NCBI RefSeq assembly: GCF_007859395.1
Contig: NZ_VOHD01000003.1
Coordinates: 851,028-915,027 of the forward strand
Direction: 5' to 3'
Length of the DNA stretch: 64,000 nucleotides
Source of the DNA: Planomicrobium sp. CPCC 101110
GTDB lineage: Bacteria; Bacillota; Bacilli; Bacillales_A; Planococcaceae
Shown: piece after piece, positions 42,936 through 52,280 of the stretch
Layout: each line of letters opens with the position of its first letter
Position numbering within the stretch: position 1 is the first letter of the stretch
Program-made: the position numbers and the translations under genes
The notes under the pieces: model-generated
Told to the model about the DNA's origin: nothing
Seen by the model: only the letters and a program-made list of their open reading frames with translations
Database searches by the model: none

Positions 42936-43436
42936 ATGAAAATGTTGAAGTTTTTGAAAACGTCCGTGGATCGCCTTTTACTCATCACCGCATTGACCAT
43001 GCTATTGGCAATGGTAATTACCATTATTGTTCAAGTCTTTTCCCGTCAAGTGTTCAGTTACACTCCTTCCTGGTCAGAAGAAATCTCCAAAATTCTTTTT
43101 GTATGGGTTAGTTTTTTAGGAATTGCATATGGTTTTAAAGCAAGGCTACACATTGCCTTAGGCCTGTTAGTGAATAAGATGCCCAAAAAAGTCCAACATG
43201 TTTTTGATTATTTAGCAAAAGCGCTGATTGTAGCGTTCGGGTTGATCATGATTTATTATGGATGGCAGTTTACGACCTTGATGGGTAATTCCAATATGCC
43301 GGGAACCGGTTGGCCATCCAGTGTTTTATATGCAGCGATACCGATATCAGGAGTTTTTGTGACATTCTACGGACTTGAACTTTTCTTCCAAAAAGGCCTG
43401 CATACAGAATTCGATGATATAAGTGAGGTTCAGTGA
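42936..43436 (+). CDS. dctQ: TRAP transporter small permease
   Basis: The 166-residue product has four membrane helices (about 17-40, 53-70, 90-110 and 130-150). It shows the DctQ hallmark W-S-E-E-I around residue 46 (SWSEEISKILFVWVSFLG) and the YGxK/R-type segment. It forms the small membrane subunit of the Na+-coupled TRAP complex with DctM. TAGGAGGAAAACCT precedes the ATG. The following dctM start lies within a few bases of its stop. Confidence 0.9.
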   Translation: MKMLKFLKTSVDRLLLITALTMLLAMVITIIVQVFSRQVFSYTPSWSEEISKILFVWVSFLGIAYGFKARLHIALGLLVNKMPKKVQHVFDYLAKALIVAFGLIMIYYGWQFTTLMGNSNMPGTGWPSSVLYAAIPISGVFVTFYGLELFFQKGLHTEFDDISEVQ

Positions 43437-43438
43437 CT

Positions 43439-44722
43439 ATGACTATGGATGTATTAATTTTGATGGGCAGTTTTCTTATCCTGTTGTTGCTTCGGGTGCC
43501 GATAGCCTTGAGCCTTGTTGTTTCGTCTTTGCTGACAGGAATTTATATGGGGGTTGATCTCGCCGCGCTTGTACAGCGGATGGTGGGAGGGTTAAACTCA
43601 TTTTCTTTACTGGCTATCCCATTCTTTATACTTGCCGGTGAAATCATGAATGAAGGCGGCATATCACGCAGGCTGATTGACCTTGCAAACGTATTGATCG
43701 GGAAAATACGCGGTGGGTTGGCGTTGGTGAATGTTTTAGCCAGTACTTTTTTTGGAGGTATTTCCGGCTCCGCTTTGGCTGATACTTCATCACTAGGCTC
43801 TGTGCTGATCCCCATGATGAAGAAACAGAAATATGATACAGATTATTCGGTTTCCGTTACAATCTCCAGTGCTACGCAGGGAGTTATGATTCCCCCGAGC
43901 CATAATATGATTATTTATTCCACTGCTGCTGGCGGCGTCTCGGTCGGTTCTCTTTTTATAGGAGGCCTTTTGCCAGGATTGTTGCTTGGTTTGAGCATTA
44001 TGATATTAACGTATGCGATTGCTGTTAAAAAGAATTATCCGAAAGGCGAACGTGTAGCGAAAGAGCAAATCCCGAAAATCATCAGAGAAGGCCTGTTAGG
44101 TCTGCTTACAGTCGTCATCATTATGGGCGGGATTTTAAGCGGATTTTTCACAGCTACTGAATCGGCAGCAATTGGTGCACTTTACGCATTCCTCATCACA
44201 TTTCTTGTTTACCGGGAAGTTTCGATTAAACGAATGGGCGTTATTTTGCATAATACATTTAAAACCTTATCGATGGTATTATTCCTGATTGGTGCATCTT
44301 CTGCTTTCGGTTGGTTATTGGCCATGCTGCGGGTCCCGCAAATGGTAGCAGATGCAATGATCAGCATATCCCCGAACAACGCTGTCACTATTCTTTTAAT
44401 CGTTGTAATCCTGCTGATGCTCGGTATGGTAATGGATATGGCGCCGCTTATTCTGATTGCTACACCGATTCTTTTGCCTGTCGCGATTACCGCAGGGATG
44501 GATCCTGTGCATTTCGGCATTACGCTCATTTTGTGCTTGGGCATCGGCTTGGTGACTCCGCCGGTCGGATCCGTCCTCTTCGTCGGTTCTGCGATCGGAC
44601 GAATATCGATCGAGAAAGTCTCGAAATCCATGTTGCCGTTCTACGGGGCAATGTTGGTCGTTTTACTGCTGGTAGCTTATGTGCCAAGTTTTTCTTTGTG
44701 GCTTCCAAGCTTTTTTGACTAA
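43439..44722 (+). CDS. dctM: TRAP transporter large permease
   Basis: The product of about 427 residues has some 12 helices. The DctM core includes GGISGSALADTSSLGSVLIP, IPPSHNMIIYS and ILCLGIGLVTPPVGSVLF. It carries out Na+-driven uptake with DctP and DctQ. The ATG at 43439 is preferred; GTG 43433 overlaps the dctQ stop, and a further ATG lies at 43445. The terminator follows the stop directly. Confidence 0.9.
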   Translation: MTMDVLILMGSFLILLLLRVPIALSLVVSSLLTGIYMGVDLAALVQRMVGGLNSFSLLAIPFFILAGEIMNEGGISRRLIDLANVLIGKIRGGLALVNVLASTFFGGISGSALADTSSLGSVLIPMMKKQKYDTDYSVSVTISSATQGVMIPPSHNMIIYSTAAGGVSVGSLFIGGLLPGLLLGLSIMILTYAIAVKKNYPKGERVAKEQIPKIIREGLLGLLTVVIIMGGILSGFFTATESAAIGALYAFLITFLVYREVSIKRMGVILHNTFKTLSMVLFLIGASSAFGWLLAMLRVPQMVADAMISISPNNAVTILLIVVILLMLGMVMDMAPLILIATPILLPVAITAGMDPVHFGITLILCLGIGLVTPPVGSVLFVGSAIGRISIEKVSKSMLPFYGAMLVVLLLVAYVPSFSLWLPSFFD

Positions 44723-44762
44723 AAAAAGGTTCCCTTATGAAAAGCATAAGGGAACCTTTTTA
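44722..44762. terminator. Bidirectional terminator
   Basis: AAAAAGGTTCCCTTATG pairs with CATAAGGGAACCTTTTT, between dctM and the convergent LacI-type gene. Confidence 0.9.
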
Positions 44763-45767
44763 GTTAAAGTCGGTGCCAGTGTTTCTCTTTATGCATGAGT
44801 TTCTTTCTGAGAGTACGGGAGTTAGCTTGGTTGAATGCTGGACTGGGTTTTCATCTTCCACCAGTTTGATGATGGTATCAACGATTTTTTTCGCCAAATC
44901 TTCGATTGGAACGCCGACACTGGTCAGTGGAATTTCCAATGTTGCCATTTGCGGAATATTGTCATAGCTAATCAAGGAAATATCCTTTGGAATGTCTATG
45001 TGGTGCTGCTTTAGGCCACGTATAATGCCGCTGCTTATATCATAGCTTCCGCCGACGATGGCAGTGGCCCGATTTGGCGAAGCCAGAAATTCGTGCACGG
45101 CTGAATAGCCGGCATGCCAATCAAGTCCGCCGGTGTTGATGATATTGCTTTCATCCGGCACATCCAAATTGAATTTTTTTATGGCATCTCTGAAAGCTTC
45201 GTACTTTTTCAACTGGCGTGGATCGGCTTTTGATATATAACCGATATAGGCGATGTTCCGGTGGCCCAATTCATATAAATAGGAAACGGCCTGCAGGATT
45301 GCCTGTTCATGGTTCGGATCAATGACAGGATAGGATGAATGGCTTTTGCTGCTCACACCATATACCAGCACCGGAAAAGGGTAGTTCCGGGCCTGTATGC
45401 CGACATCTTCCTCAAACAAAATGACGCCATCCACTTGGTATTTTTTGAATGTTTCCAAGGATTTATCGACAGGTTCGACGGATAAAATCATGGAATATGG
45501 AGTTTTGTTTATTTCATTGCTGATTTTGGTTACCAATACGGCCAAAACAACTCGCTCAATCGTTGGCCATATAAGACCGATAATCTTTGTTTTTTTAGAA
45601 ACCAGGCGCTGAGCCGCAAAGTTAGGCTCATAACCCATTTCCTGGGCGATGGCAAGAACTTTTGTTTTTGTTTTTTCTTTAACCAAAGGACTGTCGTTCA
45701 ATGCTTTGGATACTGTTGAATAGCTGACGCCTGCCACTTTTGCGATATCTTTTATCGTAACTGTCAT
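44760..45767 (-). CDS. LacI-family repressor of the hexuronate genes
   Basis: The 335-residue protein has an N-terminal helix-turn-helix (IKDIAKVAGVSYSTVSKALN, residues 5-24), the hinge region (FAAQRLVSKKTKIIGLI) and a periplasmic-binding-like effector domain. It is divergent from uxaE and convergent with dctM. The ACAACGTTGT palindrome in front of both dctP and uxaE is the expected LacI-type operator, so it most likely represses both units until a uronate or KDG is present (as KdgR and ExuR do in B. subtilis). CAGGTGA precedes the ATG at 45767. Confidence 0.85.
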   Translation of the reverse strand: MTVTIKDIAKVAGVSYSTVSKALNDSPLVKEKTKTKVLAIAQEMGYEPNFAAQRLVSKKTKIIGLIWPTIERVVLAVLVTKISNEINKTPYSMILSVEPVDKSLETFKKYQVDGVILFEEDVGIQARNYPFPVLVYGVSSKSHSSYPVIDPNHEQAILQAVSYLYELGHRNIAYIGYISKADPRQLKKYEAFRDAIKKFNLDVPDESNIINTGGLDWHAGYSAVHEFLASPNRATAIVGGSYDISSGIIRGLKQHHIDIPKDISLISYDNIPQMATLEIPLTSVGVPIEDLAKKIVDTIIKLVEDENPVQHSTKLTPVLSERNSCIKRNTGTDFN

Positions 45768-45896
45768 GTGATCACCTGAAAAACTTCATATTTTCCTTAA
45801 ATGTACCATAAAGAAAGGGTTTTAACATTATTTTTAGAGCAGTACAAAAGAAAGAATGTTAAAATAAAGAATTTTTTGAAAAAATAGGTTTTAAGG

Positions 45897-45925
45897 TTGT
45901 TTTGGGATGTGAAATGTTTTAAGAT
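45897..45925 (+). promoter_or_regulatory. Promoter of the uxaE operon
   Basis: TTGTTT and TAAGAT with 17-bp spacing; the LacI-type operator begins seven bases after the -10, covering the expected start of transcription. Confidence 0.5.
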
Positions 45926-45929
45926 AAAT

Positions 45930-45943
45930 TTACAACGTTGTTA
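45930..45943. promoter_or_regulatory. LacI-family operator upstream of uxaE
   Basis: TTACAACGTTGTTA is the exact reverse complement of the operator at 41781-41794. Confidence 0.8.
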
Positions 45944-45959
45944 TTTTTTATTCCTCTTT

Positions 45960-45975
45960 TTGAAAGCGTTATCAA
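45960..45975. promoter_or_regulatory. CcpA cre box upstream of uxaE
   Basis: TTGAAAGCGTTATCAA matches WTGNAARCGNWWNCAW at every position and lies downstream of the promoter, a roadblock position. Confidence 0.8.
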
Positions 45976-46014
45976 AACATCAATGCAAATGAAAACAAGG
46001 AGTTGGAGATTACG

Positions 46015-47511
46015 ATGGAACAATTTGAAACGGCAGTGGAATTTCTGGAACAAGGAACATTGGAGCAGGCTAGTGGCAAAAACGTTAAAGTTTACGAAAA
46101 ATCGGTTGCCGAGAAGGATGGCACGAAATTGGTCATGGTACGTGATGGAAATCAAAAATGGATCATCGCCTCGGGGAAAGGGGAATTGCTCAATGAGTTG
46201 GAGGGCGGAAAGATAGGGGAAGGCAGTAAGGTTTGTCCTCTTTCGCATGAAAATCGGTTGGTGTTGAACCGGCATTTCGACTATACAGTTCCCCAGGCTT
46301 TCGGCAATAAGCAGGCGACGATGGGGTTGGGCGACCGCTTAGGAATTGCTTCGCCGGGACATATTGAAGCACTTCGGAACAGAAAAGTGAAGCCGATTCT
46401 TGCTCAGCAGAGCATTCGGGAGCTTACTTTAACGAACAGATCGATGAATGACATGCTTGATGCGGCTTCTTTTGCAGTGTTCCAGGAAGGCTATAAAGGC
46501 GGGTTCGGTGCCGATGGCGACCATATCAAGGAAGAAAAAGATATTCAGTATGCTCTTTCTCTTGGAGTGTCGATGTTGACGCTTGACTGCTCTGATCAAA
46601 TTAAAAAAAATATCGAAAACGCTCCAGCCGAAAAGATAGAAGCTGATTATGAACAGCTTCCAGAAGACGCAAAAAGCTATTTCAACAGCGAATATTTGGA
46701 TAAAGAATTTGATGTGAATGGGCTATCGATAAAATTCGATAAAATCACATTGATGAAAAATGTATTGACCTATGCTGAAGCCTTGGATTATACGGAACGG
46801 GTTTACAAAGAATATATTACCCAGGCGGGACGCCCGATCGATTTTGAATTGTCTATTGATGAAACGGAAACAATCACTTCGCCAAATGCGCATTTCTTTG
46901 TCGCCAATGAGCTTAAGGCAAAAAAAGTGATAGTCAACAGCCTGGCTCCTCGATTCTGTGGAGAGTTTCAAAAAGGCATTGACTATATCGGGGATATTGA
47001 GCAGTTCGAGCGTGAACTGGAAGAACATGCATTGATTGCTGAGTTTTTCGGCTATAAGTTGAGCATCCATTCCGGCAGCGATAAATTTTCGGTATTTCCT
47101 ATTATTGCAAAATACACGAAAGGCGTCCTGCATGTGAAAACTGCCGGAACAAACTGGCTTGAAGCAGTAAGGGTGATTGCTGATGTCAGACCGGATCTAT
47201 ATCGCCGCATGCACACTTACGCATTGGAGCATTTGGATGAAGCATTACAGTATTACCATATCACACCGGACATGAGTAATATTGTCCCGCTTGAAGGCAG
47301 GCCGGATGCCCAGCTTCCAGAATACATGAATAACAATGCAGCGCGGCAAGTTCTTCATGTAACGTATGGCATCTTGCTTACTGCTAAAGATGAGGAAGGC
47401 AATTTCTTATTCAAGGATGAGTTTTTTGATACGTTAAATGAAAATGAAGAGGTATACCGCGAAGCGCTTGTGAAACACATAGGCAGACACGTTGACCTTC
47501 TGAATCTTTAA
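46015..47511 (+). CDS. uxaE: Tagaturonate epimerase
   Basis: UxaE interconverts D-tagaturonate and D-fructuronate, letting galacturonate catabolism join the glucuronate branch. The 498-residue product matches this family in length and in blocks such as FGNKQATMGLGDRLGIASPGH, GGFGADGDHIK, IDFELSIDETETITSP and HSGSDKFSVFP. The start at ATG 46015 has CAAGGAGTTGGAG upstream; a TTG at 46003 lies inside that RBS. No uxaB or uxaA (the classical altronate branch) is seen nearby, which fits the epimerase bypass. First gene of the operon. Confidence 0.85.
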   Translation: MEQFETAVEFLEQGTLEQASGKNVKVYEKSVAEKDGTKLVMVRDGNQKWIIASGKGELLNELEGGKIGEGSKVCPLSHENRLVLNRHFDYTVPQAFGNKQATMGLGDRLGIASPGHIEALRNRKVKPILAQQSIRELTLTNRSMNDMLDAASFAVFQEGYKGGFGADGDHIKEEKDIQYALSLGVSMLTLDCSDQIKKNIENAPAEKIEADYEQLPEDAKSYFNSEYLDKEFDVNGLSIKFDKITLMKNVLTYAEALDYTERVYKEYITQAGRPIDFELSIDETETITSPNAHFFVANELKAKKVIVNSLAPRFCGEFQKGIDYIGDIEQFERELEEHALIAEFFGYKLSIHSGSDKFSVFPIIAKYTKGVLHVKTAGTNWLEAVRVIADVRPDLYRRMHTYALEHLDEALQYYHITPDMSNIVPLEGRPDAQLPEYMNNNAARQVLHVTYGILLTAKDEEGNFLFKDEFFDTLNENEEVYREALVKHIGRHVDLLNL

Positions 47512-47530
47512 AATAGAAAGGATAGTTCAT

Positions 47531-48958
47531 ATGCGATCATTTATGGATGAAAATTTTTTATTGGAAAATGATACAGCAGTTCAGCTGTATCATGGCTATG
47601 CAAAAGAAATGCCGATTATCGACTATCATTGCCATTTGAGCCCGAAAGAGATCTATGAAAACAAAAAGTTTAAGAACGCCGCGGAAATTTGGCTCTATGG
47701 CGACCATTACAAATGGCGCGTGATGCGGGCGAACGGGATAGAAGAAGAACTCATTACAGGCAGTGGCTCTGATTATGATAAGTTCCTGGCTTGGGCAAAA
47801 ACGGTTCCTATGGTTATCGGCAATCCGCTCTATAACTGGACGCATTTGGAACTGCAGCGCTTTTTCGGTATCTATGAATTGTTGAATGAAAAAACGGCGC
47901 CGGCAATTTGGGAAAAGATGAACACTTTGCTGGACGGCGAAGGGTATGCGGTACGTGATTTTATCCGCAAGTCAAAAGTAGATGTGGTATGCACAACTGA
48001 TGATCCTGCAGATAGCTTGGAATACCATATAAAGTTGAGAGATGAAGCGGATTTTCAAACAAAAGTATTTCCAAGTTTCCGGCCTGACAAAGCGCTTGAA
48101 ATCAACAAAGATGGATTTGTCGATTGGATTGCTAAGCTTCAGGAGGTTTCCGGAACAACAATAGACTCCTACGAATCTTTCCTTGGAGTCCTGGAAGCGA
48201 GAGTCGACTTTTTCCATTCTGTCGGCTGCCGCGTTTCCGACCATGCCATTGATACAATGATGTATTCAGAGACGGATGAAGCAAATGCAGGAGAGCATTT
48301 CAAACGCGCATTAGCAGGAGAAAAAGTTCCGCTGGAAGGCGAGAAAGCATTCAAATCTTTTACACTGACATTCCTCGGGAAACTATACGCCAAGCGCGGA
48401 TGGGTCATGCAGTTCCATATCAACGCTCTGAGAAACAACAACTCCCGGATGTTACAGCAACTTGGCCCTGATACAGGCTATGATTCCATGAATGACGAAG
48501 CGATTGCGAAGCCGTTAGCCCGCTTGCTGGATTCTTTGGAAAAAGAAGATGCCCTGCCTAAAACTATTTTGTATTCTTTGAACCCGACGGACAATAATAC
48601 ATTGGCGGCGATGATCGGAAATTTCCAAGGGGGCGGAATTCCAGGGAAAATTCAATTAGGGACAGCATGGTGGTTCAACGATACGAAAACCGGCATGTTG
48701 GATCAAATGCAAGCGCTTGCTAATATAGGCGTCTTCAGCCAGTTTATCGGCATGCTGACAGATTCGCGCAGTTTTCTTTCTTATACACGGCATGAATATT
48801 TTAGAAGATTGGTATGCACATTTATCGGAAAATGGGTGGAAAACGGAGAGGTTCCGGATGACATTGAATTTTTGGGAGAAATCGTCCAGAAAATTTCTTA
48901 CCATAACGCAGAGGAATATTTTAATTTTCAACATTTGCCTGCCGGTTCGCTAAAGTGA
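47531..48958 (+). CDS. uxaC: Glucuronate/galacturonate isomerase
   Basis: UxaC isomerises D-glucuronate to D-fructuronate and D-galacturonate to D-tagaturonate. The 475-residue product is full length for the family, with the metal-binding DYHCHLSP (His33 and His35), TTDDPADSLEYH, MQFHINALRNNN and TDSRSFLSYTRHEYFRR near the end. AAAGGATAG precedes the ATG, 19 bp after uxaE. Together with UxaE it feeds both uronates into fructuronate. Confidence 0.95.
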   Translation: MRSFMDENFLLENDTAVQLYHGYAKEMPIIDYHCHLSPKEIYENKKFKNAAEIWLYGDHYKWRVMRANGIEEELITGSGSDYDKFLAWAKTVPMVIGNPLYNWTHLELQRFFGIYELLNEKTAPAIWEKMNTLLDGEGYAVRDFIRKSKVDVVCTTDDPADSLEYHIKLRDEADFQTKVFPSFRPDKALEINKDGFVDWIAKLQEVSGTTIDSYESFLGVLEARVDFFHSVGCRVSDHAIDTMMYSETDEANAGEHFKRALAGEKVPLEGEKAFKSFTLTFLGKLYAKRGWVMQFHINALRNNNSRMLQQLGPDTGYDSMNDEAIAKPLARLLDSLEKEDALPKTILYSLNPTDNNTLAAMIGNFQGGGIPGKIQLGTAWWFNDTKTGMLDQMQALANIGVFSQFIGMLTDSRSFLSYTRHEYFRRLVCTFIGKWVENGEVPDDIEFLGEIVQKISYHNAEEYFNFQHLPAGSLK

Positions 48959-48973
48959 AAAGGAGGTGCATCA

Positions 48974-49999
48974 TTGGATAAGCCGATAAACTTCGCGATT
49001 GTGGGCTGCGGGGCGATCGCCCTGCAGCATATCGAAACGATAACGGAATTGCCGGGTGCCAAGCTTTCAGCTCTTTATTCCAGGAACACGGACAAAGCAA
49101 ATGAGTGGGGACAGAAATATCAGGTGAAGTCCTATTCGGACTACGACCGGCTGCTTGCAGACGAATCCATTGATGTGGTCGTCATATTGACGCCAAGCGG
49201 CACCCACGCAGAATTTGGAATCCGGGCAGCACAAGCGAAAAAGCATGTGATTGTTGAGAAACCCATCGATATCACTCTGGAAAAAGCAAACGCGCTAATA
49301 ACGGCTTGCGGGGATGCGGGTGTGCTATTGAGCTGCATTTTTCAACATCGGTTTGATGATGCGGTCCTCAAGCTAAAAGAGGCTGTCGAGGAAGGCCGGC
49401 TGGGGCAGTTGAATCTGGGAGTTTCCCGTACGACATGGTACCGGCCCCAAACATATTACGACAGCGCAGAATGGCGTGGAACCCGCGCGCTTGACGGAGG
49501 CGGGGCTTTGATGAATCAGTCTATCCACTATATCGATCTCCTAATATATATCATGGGACCCGTTGAGGAAGTATTCGCTTATTGTGCAAGGAGAGCGCAT
49601 GAACGAATCGATGTGGAAGATATTGCGGCCGCTGCCGTGAAATTCAAATCGGGGGCTGTCGGTTTAATAGAAGGAACTACTGCGGCTTTCCCGGGATTCA
49701 ATACAGCTTTGGATATTTTCGGGGAAAAAGGGAGTGTCCGGATCGACTCGGATCAGATTGCTGGGTGGCATATCCAAGACATGGAAGAAGAGGCTGTTAG
49801 TGCCGGCAGGAATGCGGAAAAAGAAGCTCAATTCGCTGAAACCGCACTTTCATTTATGCGCCAGTACGAAGACATCACCCAAGCAATCGCAGGTGGCACT
49901 GAACCTCTTGTCAACGGCAAAGAAGCAGCCAAATCACTGGAATTGATATTGGCAATCTACAAATCCGCTGAAACCGGCAGACCGGTTCAGCTGAACTGA
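48974..49999 (+). CDS. Gfo/Idh/MocA family NAD(P)-dependent oxidoreductase
   Basis: The 341-residue product has an N-terminal Rossmann motif (VGCGAIA at about residue 10), then the family EKPIDI segment with the catalytic-region Lys. A C-terminal alpha/beta domain with GGGALMNQSIHYIDLL follows. It starts at TTG with a perfect AGGAGGTG six bases upstream, 15 bp after uxaC, so it is in the same operon. The substrate is unknown; a uronic acid, its oligosaccharide-derived form or a lactone is plausible from context. Confidence 0.8.
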   Translation: MDKPINFAIVGCGAIALQHIETITELPGAKLSALYSRNTDKANEWGQKYQVKSYSDYDRLLADESIDVVVILTPSGTHAEFGIRAAQAKKHVIVEKPIDITLEKANALITACGDAGVLLSCIFQHRFDDAVLKLKEAVEEGRLGQLNLGVSRTTWYRPQTYYDSAEWRGTRALDGGGALMNQSIHYIDLLIYIMGPVEEVFAYCARRAHERIDVEDIAAAAVKFKSGAVGLIEGTTAAFPGFNTALDIFGEKGSVRIDSDQIAGWHIQDMEEEAVSAGRNAEKEAQFAETALSFMRQYEDITQAIAGGTEPLVNGKEAAKSLELILAIYKSAETGRPVQLN

Positions 50000-50194
50000 A
50001 CCGGAAAGGAAATTCAAATCTAAAGCTTTAACAGAGTTTGATAGGAAAGGACAGCGGCCGATCTTTCTGAGTGCCCCCTGCTGTTTTCCGATTTATCACT
50101 CGCATCCATCTTCATAGAAGACATCAAGAGCAAGCTAGTGAACGACTGATTTATTACAGGAACTTACAACTATTCGAAAATAGGGAGGACCAAA

Positions 50195-52099
50195 ATGAAA
50201 AAGTCTTTGATAGCACTACTGCTTTCTTCAGTTTTAATCCTGCAATACGCTTTTGCCCCGGAAGTTACTCAAGCAGCAGAACCGGACGTCTGGGAAACTG
50301 AGCTGCCGAAAATTTTAGCAAATATCGAAAAGCCGTCTTTTCCTGATAAAGATTTCTCGATTATCGATTTTGGTGCGGCAGCAGATGAAACGGCAAAATC
50401 GACCGAAGCCATCAATGCTGCAATTACGGCAGCACACGAAGCGGGAGGAGGCCGTGTAGTTGTGCCAGCGGGCAAATACTTGACTGGTGCAATCCATCTG
50501 AAAAGCAACGTTAATCTGCATATAGAAGAAGGGGCCACTGTGCTGTTCAGCACCGACCCCAAAGATTATCTTCCGCTTGTGAAAACAAGGTGGGAAGGCG
50601 TGGAACTGTACAACTATTCCCCGCTTATTTATGCCTATGGCCAGGAAAACATCGCTGTAACCGGAAAAGGGACCCTTGATGGACAAGGAAGCAATGAGGA
50701 TTGGTGGCCGTGGAAAGGCAAAAAAGAATACGGCTGGACAACAGGGGAACCCCATCAAGCAGCAGCAAGGGATAAATTGTTCCAGATGGCTGAAGATGGA
50801 GTGCCGGTGGAAGAAAGAAGATTCGGAGAAGGTTCTTATTTGAGACCGAGCTTTATCCAGCCTTATGAAAGCAGCAATATCTTAATAGAAGGCATAGAAA
50901 TAAAAGATTCTCCTATGTGGTTCATCAATCCCGTTCTTTCTGAAAACGTAACCATTGATGATGTAACGGTAGTTGGCCACGGACCGAACAACGATGGCGT
51001 GGATCCGGAATCCAGCAAAAATGTTCTGATAAAAAATTCTCACTTTGATACGGGCGATGATTGCATCGCGATCAAGTCAGGGCGTAATGCAGACGGCAGA
51101 CGAATCAACGTCCCTTCGGAAAATATCGTGATCCAAGGAAATGAAATGCGGGATGGCCACGGCGGAGTGGTAATCGGCAGTGAAATCAGCGGCGGTGCCA
51201 GGAATGTTTTCGCAGAAGACAATGAAATGGATAGCCCCAATTTAGACCGCGTGCTGCGCATCAAAACAAATTCAGTCCGCGGTGGTATTGTAGAGAATGT
51301 TTATTTGAGAAACAACAAAGTGAACAAGGTTGGCGGAGAAGTCGTCCGCATCAACATGATGTATGAAGAAGGGGATGTTGGTGACTTTACGCCAATCGTC
51401 CGCAATATCGAAGTGGACGGGCTCGACAGCAATGGCGGCAATTACGGCATCTATATAAAAGCCTACGACCGGTCGCCAGTCCAAAATTTGAAAATCACAA
51501 ATTCGAGTTTTGATAATGTAAAAACTCCGACGCTGATCGAGAATGTGGAGAATATGGTTTTATCAAACTTTACGATTAATGGCAAGAGCTACGACAATGT
51601 GGCGCCTGTCACGACACCAGAAGTGATTGGGGAACGCTTGTCGAATGGAGAGTATCTTGACGGTGCAGAAGTCCGCTTTGATGCACAAGATGCGGATGGA
51701 ATTGCGAAAATCCGCTATCAGATTGAAGATCTTCCGTGGACGGATTATGCAGATCCTATTTCAATCAATGAAGCGGGGGAAACTGCAATCCGCTATCAAG
51801 CATTCGATAACACAGGCAACCGGGAATCGGTGCAGACGATTTCTGTGAAAGTTCTTGATGCCAACACAAAGAGCTTGAAAGAGTTGATCCAGCAAACAAG
51901 TTTAAGCAACAAAGGCATGGAAAATTCGCTGCTTGCTAAAATCGGAACTGCTGAGCGCCATTTCGCAAAAGGAAATGTGGAACAAGGGAATGGGGCTTTG
52001 AACGACTTGTTGAAATTTATCGGCAATAAAAAGGAAGACCAAATTCCTGTTGCCCTCAGAAGCGACTTATCGCTGGTGATAAAAAGATTGATGGAGTAA
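50195..52099 (+). CDS. Secreted GH28 polygalacturonase with C-terminal FIMAH-like domain
   Basis: This extracellular pectinase releases galacturonate from polygalacturonan. The 634-residue protein has a signal peptide (1-28, cut after TQAA). The GH28 beta-helix (50-460) carries the active-site residues Asn265/Asp267/Asp270 (NNDGVD), Asp288-Asp289 (TGDDC), His322 (GHG) and Arg355-Ile-Lys. A beta-rich Ig-like domain (475-550) and a helical tail of about 80 residues resembling FIMAH follow. TAGGGAGGACC precedes the ATG. Exo- versus endo-action cannot be told. It is 195 bp after the oxidoreductase and supplies the pathway's substrate. Confidence 0.9.
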   Translation: MKKSLIALLLSSVLILQYAFAPEVTQAAEPDVWETELPKILANIEKPSFPDKDFSIIDFGAAADETAKSTEAINAAITAAHEAGGGRVVVPAGKYLTGAIHLKSNVNLHIEEGATVLFSTDPKDYLPLVKTRWEGVELYNYSPLIYAYGQENIAVTGKGTLDGQGSNEDWWPWKGKKEYGWTTGEPHQAAARDKLFQMAEDGVPVEERRFGEGSYLRPSFIQPYESSNILIEGIEIKDSPMWFINPVLSENVTIDDVTVVGHGPNNDGVDPESSKNVLIKNSHFDTGDDCIAIKSGRNADGRRINVPSENIVIQGNEMRDGHGGVVIGSEISGGARNVFAEDNEMDSPNLDRVLRIKTNSVRGGIVENVYLRNNKVNKVGGEVVRINMMYEEGDVGDFTPIVRNIEVDGLDSNGGNYGIYIKAYDRSPVQNLKITNSSFDNVKTPTLIENVENMVLSNFTINGKSYDNVAPVTTPEVIGERLSNGEYLDGAEVRFDAQDADGIAKIRYQIEDLPWTDYADPISINEAGETAIRYQAFDNTGNRESVQTISVKVLDANTKSLKELIQQTSLSNKGMENSLLAKIGTAERHFAKGNVEQGNGALNDLLKFIGNKKEDQIPVALRSDLSLVIKRLME

Positions 52100-52134
52100 A
52101 ACTCGGATAACCCGTTCGAAATTCCAAGCGGATT

Positions 52135-52180
52135 GCCCTTGAATCCTAAATGGCAAGAAGCATTTCCAGGATTCAGGGGC
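52135..52180 (+). terminator. Intercistronic hairpin, weak terminator
   Basis: GCCCTTGAATCC pairs over 12 bp with GGATTCAGGGGC around a 22-base loop; ACTTTTTT follows eight bases later. It may partly terminate or protect the mRNA between the pectinase and kdgK. Confidence 0.5.
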
Positions 52181-52280
52181 ATTTGACTTTTTTAGAAATC
52201 GGTTGATTGAGAAAGTGCCATCCATCCGTTTTGGACTTGAATTATTGTAGGAAGATGACTGACTAAGAAAGGGAATGATT